Assembly (NCBI RefSeq): GCF_019805165.1
Contig: NZ_RWIJ01000033.1
Coordinates: forward strand, 1-64,000
DNA: 64,000 bases
From: Azospirillum sp. 412522
GTDB lineage: Bacteria > Pseudomonadota > Alphaproteobacteria > Azospirillales > Azospirillaceae
Direction of reading: 5' to 3'
Positions 62,474-64,000 of this stretch are shown piece by piece (the first letter of the stretch is position 1; each line of letters begins with the position of its first letter). A program made the position numbers and the translations under genes. Under the pieces are notes generated by a model. The model was not told the DNA's origin and ran no database searches. It saw only the letters and a list, made by a program, of their open reading frames with translations.

Positions 62474-62821
62474 GTGACGATCCAGCGCTTTCACCTGACC
62501 CCGCGCCTCTGCGACATGGTCATCCACAAGGACACCGTCTATCTCGCCGGCCAGATCGTCGATGACGGATCGACGACGGTCGAGGCGCAGACCCGCGACG
62601 TGCTGCGCCAGATCGATTCTCTGCTGGCCCAGGCCGGCACGTCGAAGAGCAACCTCCTGACCGCCACGGTCTATCTTGCCGACATCGCCACCTTCCCCGA
62701 GATGAACGCCGCCTGGGACGCCTGGGTCGACAAGGCCAACCCGCCCGCCCGCGCGACGGTCGAGGCCCGCCTGGCCGACCCGTCGATCCTGGTCGAGATC
62801 GTCGTCGTTGCGGGACTCTGA
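62474..62821 (+). CDS. RidA-family reactive imine deaminase
   Basis: 115 aa from a GTG with GGAG about nine bases upstream. YjgF/RidA features: VYLAGQIVDD, LRQIDSLLAQAGTSKSNLLT, and the active-site region PPARATVEARLADPSILVEI with the conserved Arg and Glu. RidA proteins hydrolyse imines or enamines released by amine oxidases, which fits the four preceding oxidase genes. A second RidA gene begins at 63755. Confidence 0.88.
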   Translation: MTIQRFHLTPRLCDMVIHKDTVYLAGQIVDDGSTTVEAQTRDVLRQIDSLLAQAGTSKSNLLTATVYLADIATFPEMNAAWDAWVDKANPPARATVEARLADPSILVEIVVVAGL

Positions 62822-62827
62822 CCCGAA

Positions 62828-62873
62828 GTGCGATCGACGCTTCAAGCGGACCCGCCTGAAGCGTTGATCGCAC
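62828..62873. other. 17-base inverted repeat after the RidA gene
   Basis: Arms 62828-62844 and 62857-62873 pair with a single mismatch around a 12-base loop, seven bases after the RidA stop. No T-run follows, so it may be an operator or a mRNA-stability hairpin between the oxidase genes and the binding-protein gene (62822-62959). Confidence 0.55.
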
Positions 62874-62959
62874 GGAAAACCAGAAGCCAGGAGCCCGTAC
62901 GGTAATTTTGCCAGCACCGGACGGGCTCCTGTCCACCTTCGCCACTTCCGGAGTCTGCC

Positions 62960-63724
62960 ATGAAGCGCCTCGTCACGGGCGTTGCCGCCCTCCTCTTGCT
63001 TGCGTCCGGCGGTGTCGCCGCCGCGCAGGAGATCCGCATCGCCACCGAAGGCGCCTATCCGCCCTTCAACTTCACCCAGCCCGACGGCAAGGTGGCGGGG
63101 CTGGAGGTCGATCTCGCGCAGGCGCTCTGCGAGCGGATGAAGCGTCCCTGCACCGTCGTGGCGCAGGAATGGGACGGCATCATTCCGGGTCTGCTGGCGA
63201 AGAAGTACGACGCCATCATGGCGACGATGAACATCACGCCGGAGCGGGCGAAGGCCATCGGCTTCTCCACCCCCTACATGGTGGTGCCGGCCTATTTCGT
63301 GGCGCCGGCCAGCTCCGCCATCGACGGCTCGCCGGCCAGCCTGCGCGGCAAGACCATCGGCGCCCAGGTCTCCACCACCCATTCCCGTTATGTCGAGAAG
63401 CATCTCGGCAGCGAGGCGACGCTGAAGACCTACGACACCGCCTCCAACCTGCTGGCCGACCTGAAGGCCGGGCGGCTCGACGCCGCCATCACCACCGGCG
63501 CCACCGCGTCCGACTGGGTGAAGGGCGACGGCGGCAAGTCGGTCAAGCTGGTCGGCCAGCCGGTGATCGACGCCGAGGTGTTCGGCCCCGGCATCGGCGT
63601 CGGCCTGCGCAAGGAGGACACAAGCCTGAAGCAGTCCTTCGACGAGGCGATCCGCGCGGTGGTGCAGGACGGCACGCTGGCGCGCATCGCCGCCCGCTAC
63701 GTCGATTTCTCCATCACCCCCTGA
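62960..63724 (+). CDS. Polar amino acid/opine ABC transporter substrate-binding protein
   Basis: 254 aa, HisJ/ArgT-type fold. Signal peptide of about 22 residues (GGVAAAQE). The entry RIATEGAYPPFNFTQPDGKV, DLAQALCERMKRPCTVVAQE and DGIIPGLLAKKYDAIMATMN are typical of Lys/Arg/Orn, octopine and nopaline binding proteins. It follows the oxidase-RidA genes on the same strand and probably delivers their substrate. The rest of this transporter is expected beyond the window. Confidence 0.87.
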   Translation: MKRLVTGVAALLLLASGGVAAAQEIRIATEGAYPPFNFTQPDGKVAGLEVDLAQALCERMKRPCTVVAQEWDGIIPGLLAKKYDAIMATMNITPERAKAIGFSTPYMVVPAYFVAPASSAIDGSPASLRGKTIGAQVSTTHSRYVEKHLGSEATLKTYDTASNLLADLKAGRLDAAITTGATASDWVKGDGGKSVKLVGQPVIDAEVFGPGIGVGLRKEDTSLKQSFDEAIRAVVQDGTLARIAARYVDFSITP

Positions 63725-63754
63725 GTCTTTTATAAAACCAAGGAGCAGTTCCCC

Positions 63755-64000
63755 GTGATCAAGCGCATCGAGAAGACCAAGATCATGCACCGCGTCGTCG
63801 TCAACAACGGCACGGCCTATCTCGGCGGCATCATCGCCGACGACGTCAGCGTCGGCATGGGCGGCCAGGTCACGCAGATCTGCGGCAAGCTCGACCAGGT
63901 GCTGGCGCTGGCCGGCAGCGACAAGACCAAGCTGCTGTCCGCCCAGCTCTTCATCACCGACATGAGCCTGAAGGACGAGATGAACGACGCGTGGCTGTCC
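63755..64000 (+). CDS. RidA-family protein, partial (runs off the window)
   Basis: First 82 codons from a GTG with AAGGAG eight to thirteen bases upstream. RidA features are readable: HRVVVNNGTAYLGGIIADD, then QVTQICGKLDQVLALAGSDK and LLSAQLFITDMSLKDEMNDA. The C-terminal active-site Arg/Glu segment lies outside the window. It is a second, distinct RidA in the same operon as 62474-62821. Confidence 0.85.
   Translation, partial: MIKRIEKTKIMHRVVVNNGTAYLGGIIADDVSVGMGGQVTQICGKLDQVLALAGSDKTKLLSAQLFITDMSLKDEMNDAWLS

Overview
The window comes from a high-GC alphaproteobacterium, most likely an Azospirillum-type Rhodospirillales member. This is inferred from base composition, the FixL/FixJ/FixK oxygen cascade, many sugar, amino-acid and sulfonate-type ABC transporters, and the gene style. 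It is probably part of a secondary replicon (megaplasmid or chromid). A plasmid-type replication initiator (20717-19536, minus strand) faces an array of ten 20-bp iterons (20803-21391), followed by two small replication- or phage-like genes. I saw no tRNA, rRNA, CRISPR array or intact insertion sequence.

Left arm (1-19500). It opens with a xylose-type ABC transporter (xylF-xylH-xylG). A NitT/TauT-type ABC operon with a ureohydrolase and a divergent LysR regulator follows, then a flavin-binding PPOX-family gene divergent from a TetR regulator with a double operator. Next is an apparent mevalonate-catabolism operon: degradative HMG-CoA reductase, a small two-TM protein, a TctA-type permease and HMG-CoA lyase, with a divergent MocR-type regulator. 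A TAXI solute-binding protein, a Sel1-repeat lipoprotein-like or periplasmic protein and a maltose O-acetyltransferase complete the arm.

Centre (19536-29000). Replication module, UV damage endonuclease, then fixL-fixJ-single-domain response regulator-fixK. A FixJ-box-like site lies before fixK and an FNR/FixK-like box before the response regulator. ribB follows on the other strand under a well-conserved FMN riboswitch.

Carbohydrate region (29076-41089). A SorC-family regulator is divergent from a sugar ABC transporter, followed by E1 alpha, E1 beta and E2 of an acetoin-dehydrogenase-like complex, an AhpD-like protein, an FGGY kinase and two SDR dehydrogenases. It looks like one catabolic regulon for an unusual sugar or polyol. 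An EmrAB-type efflux pair follows; the EmrA-like gene has an in-frame stop in its leader.

Right arm (44000-64000). A minus-strand cluster holds a TetR regulator, a TIM-barrel isomerase, a DUF993 protein, a Gfo/Idh/MocA oxidoreductase and an enolase-superfamily protein, downstream of a THI5/NMT1-type ABC transporter. Then come a Pot-type ABC operon, a LysR regulator and a divergent operon of opine- or hydroxyproline-oxidase-like flavoproteins with a [2Fe-2S] subunit, two RidA proteins and a polar amino-acid binding protein. A 14-bp motif is shared by the two control regions around this LysR gene. Paired inverted REP-like repeats sit in five intergenic gaps.
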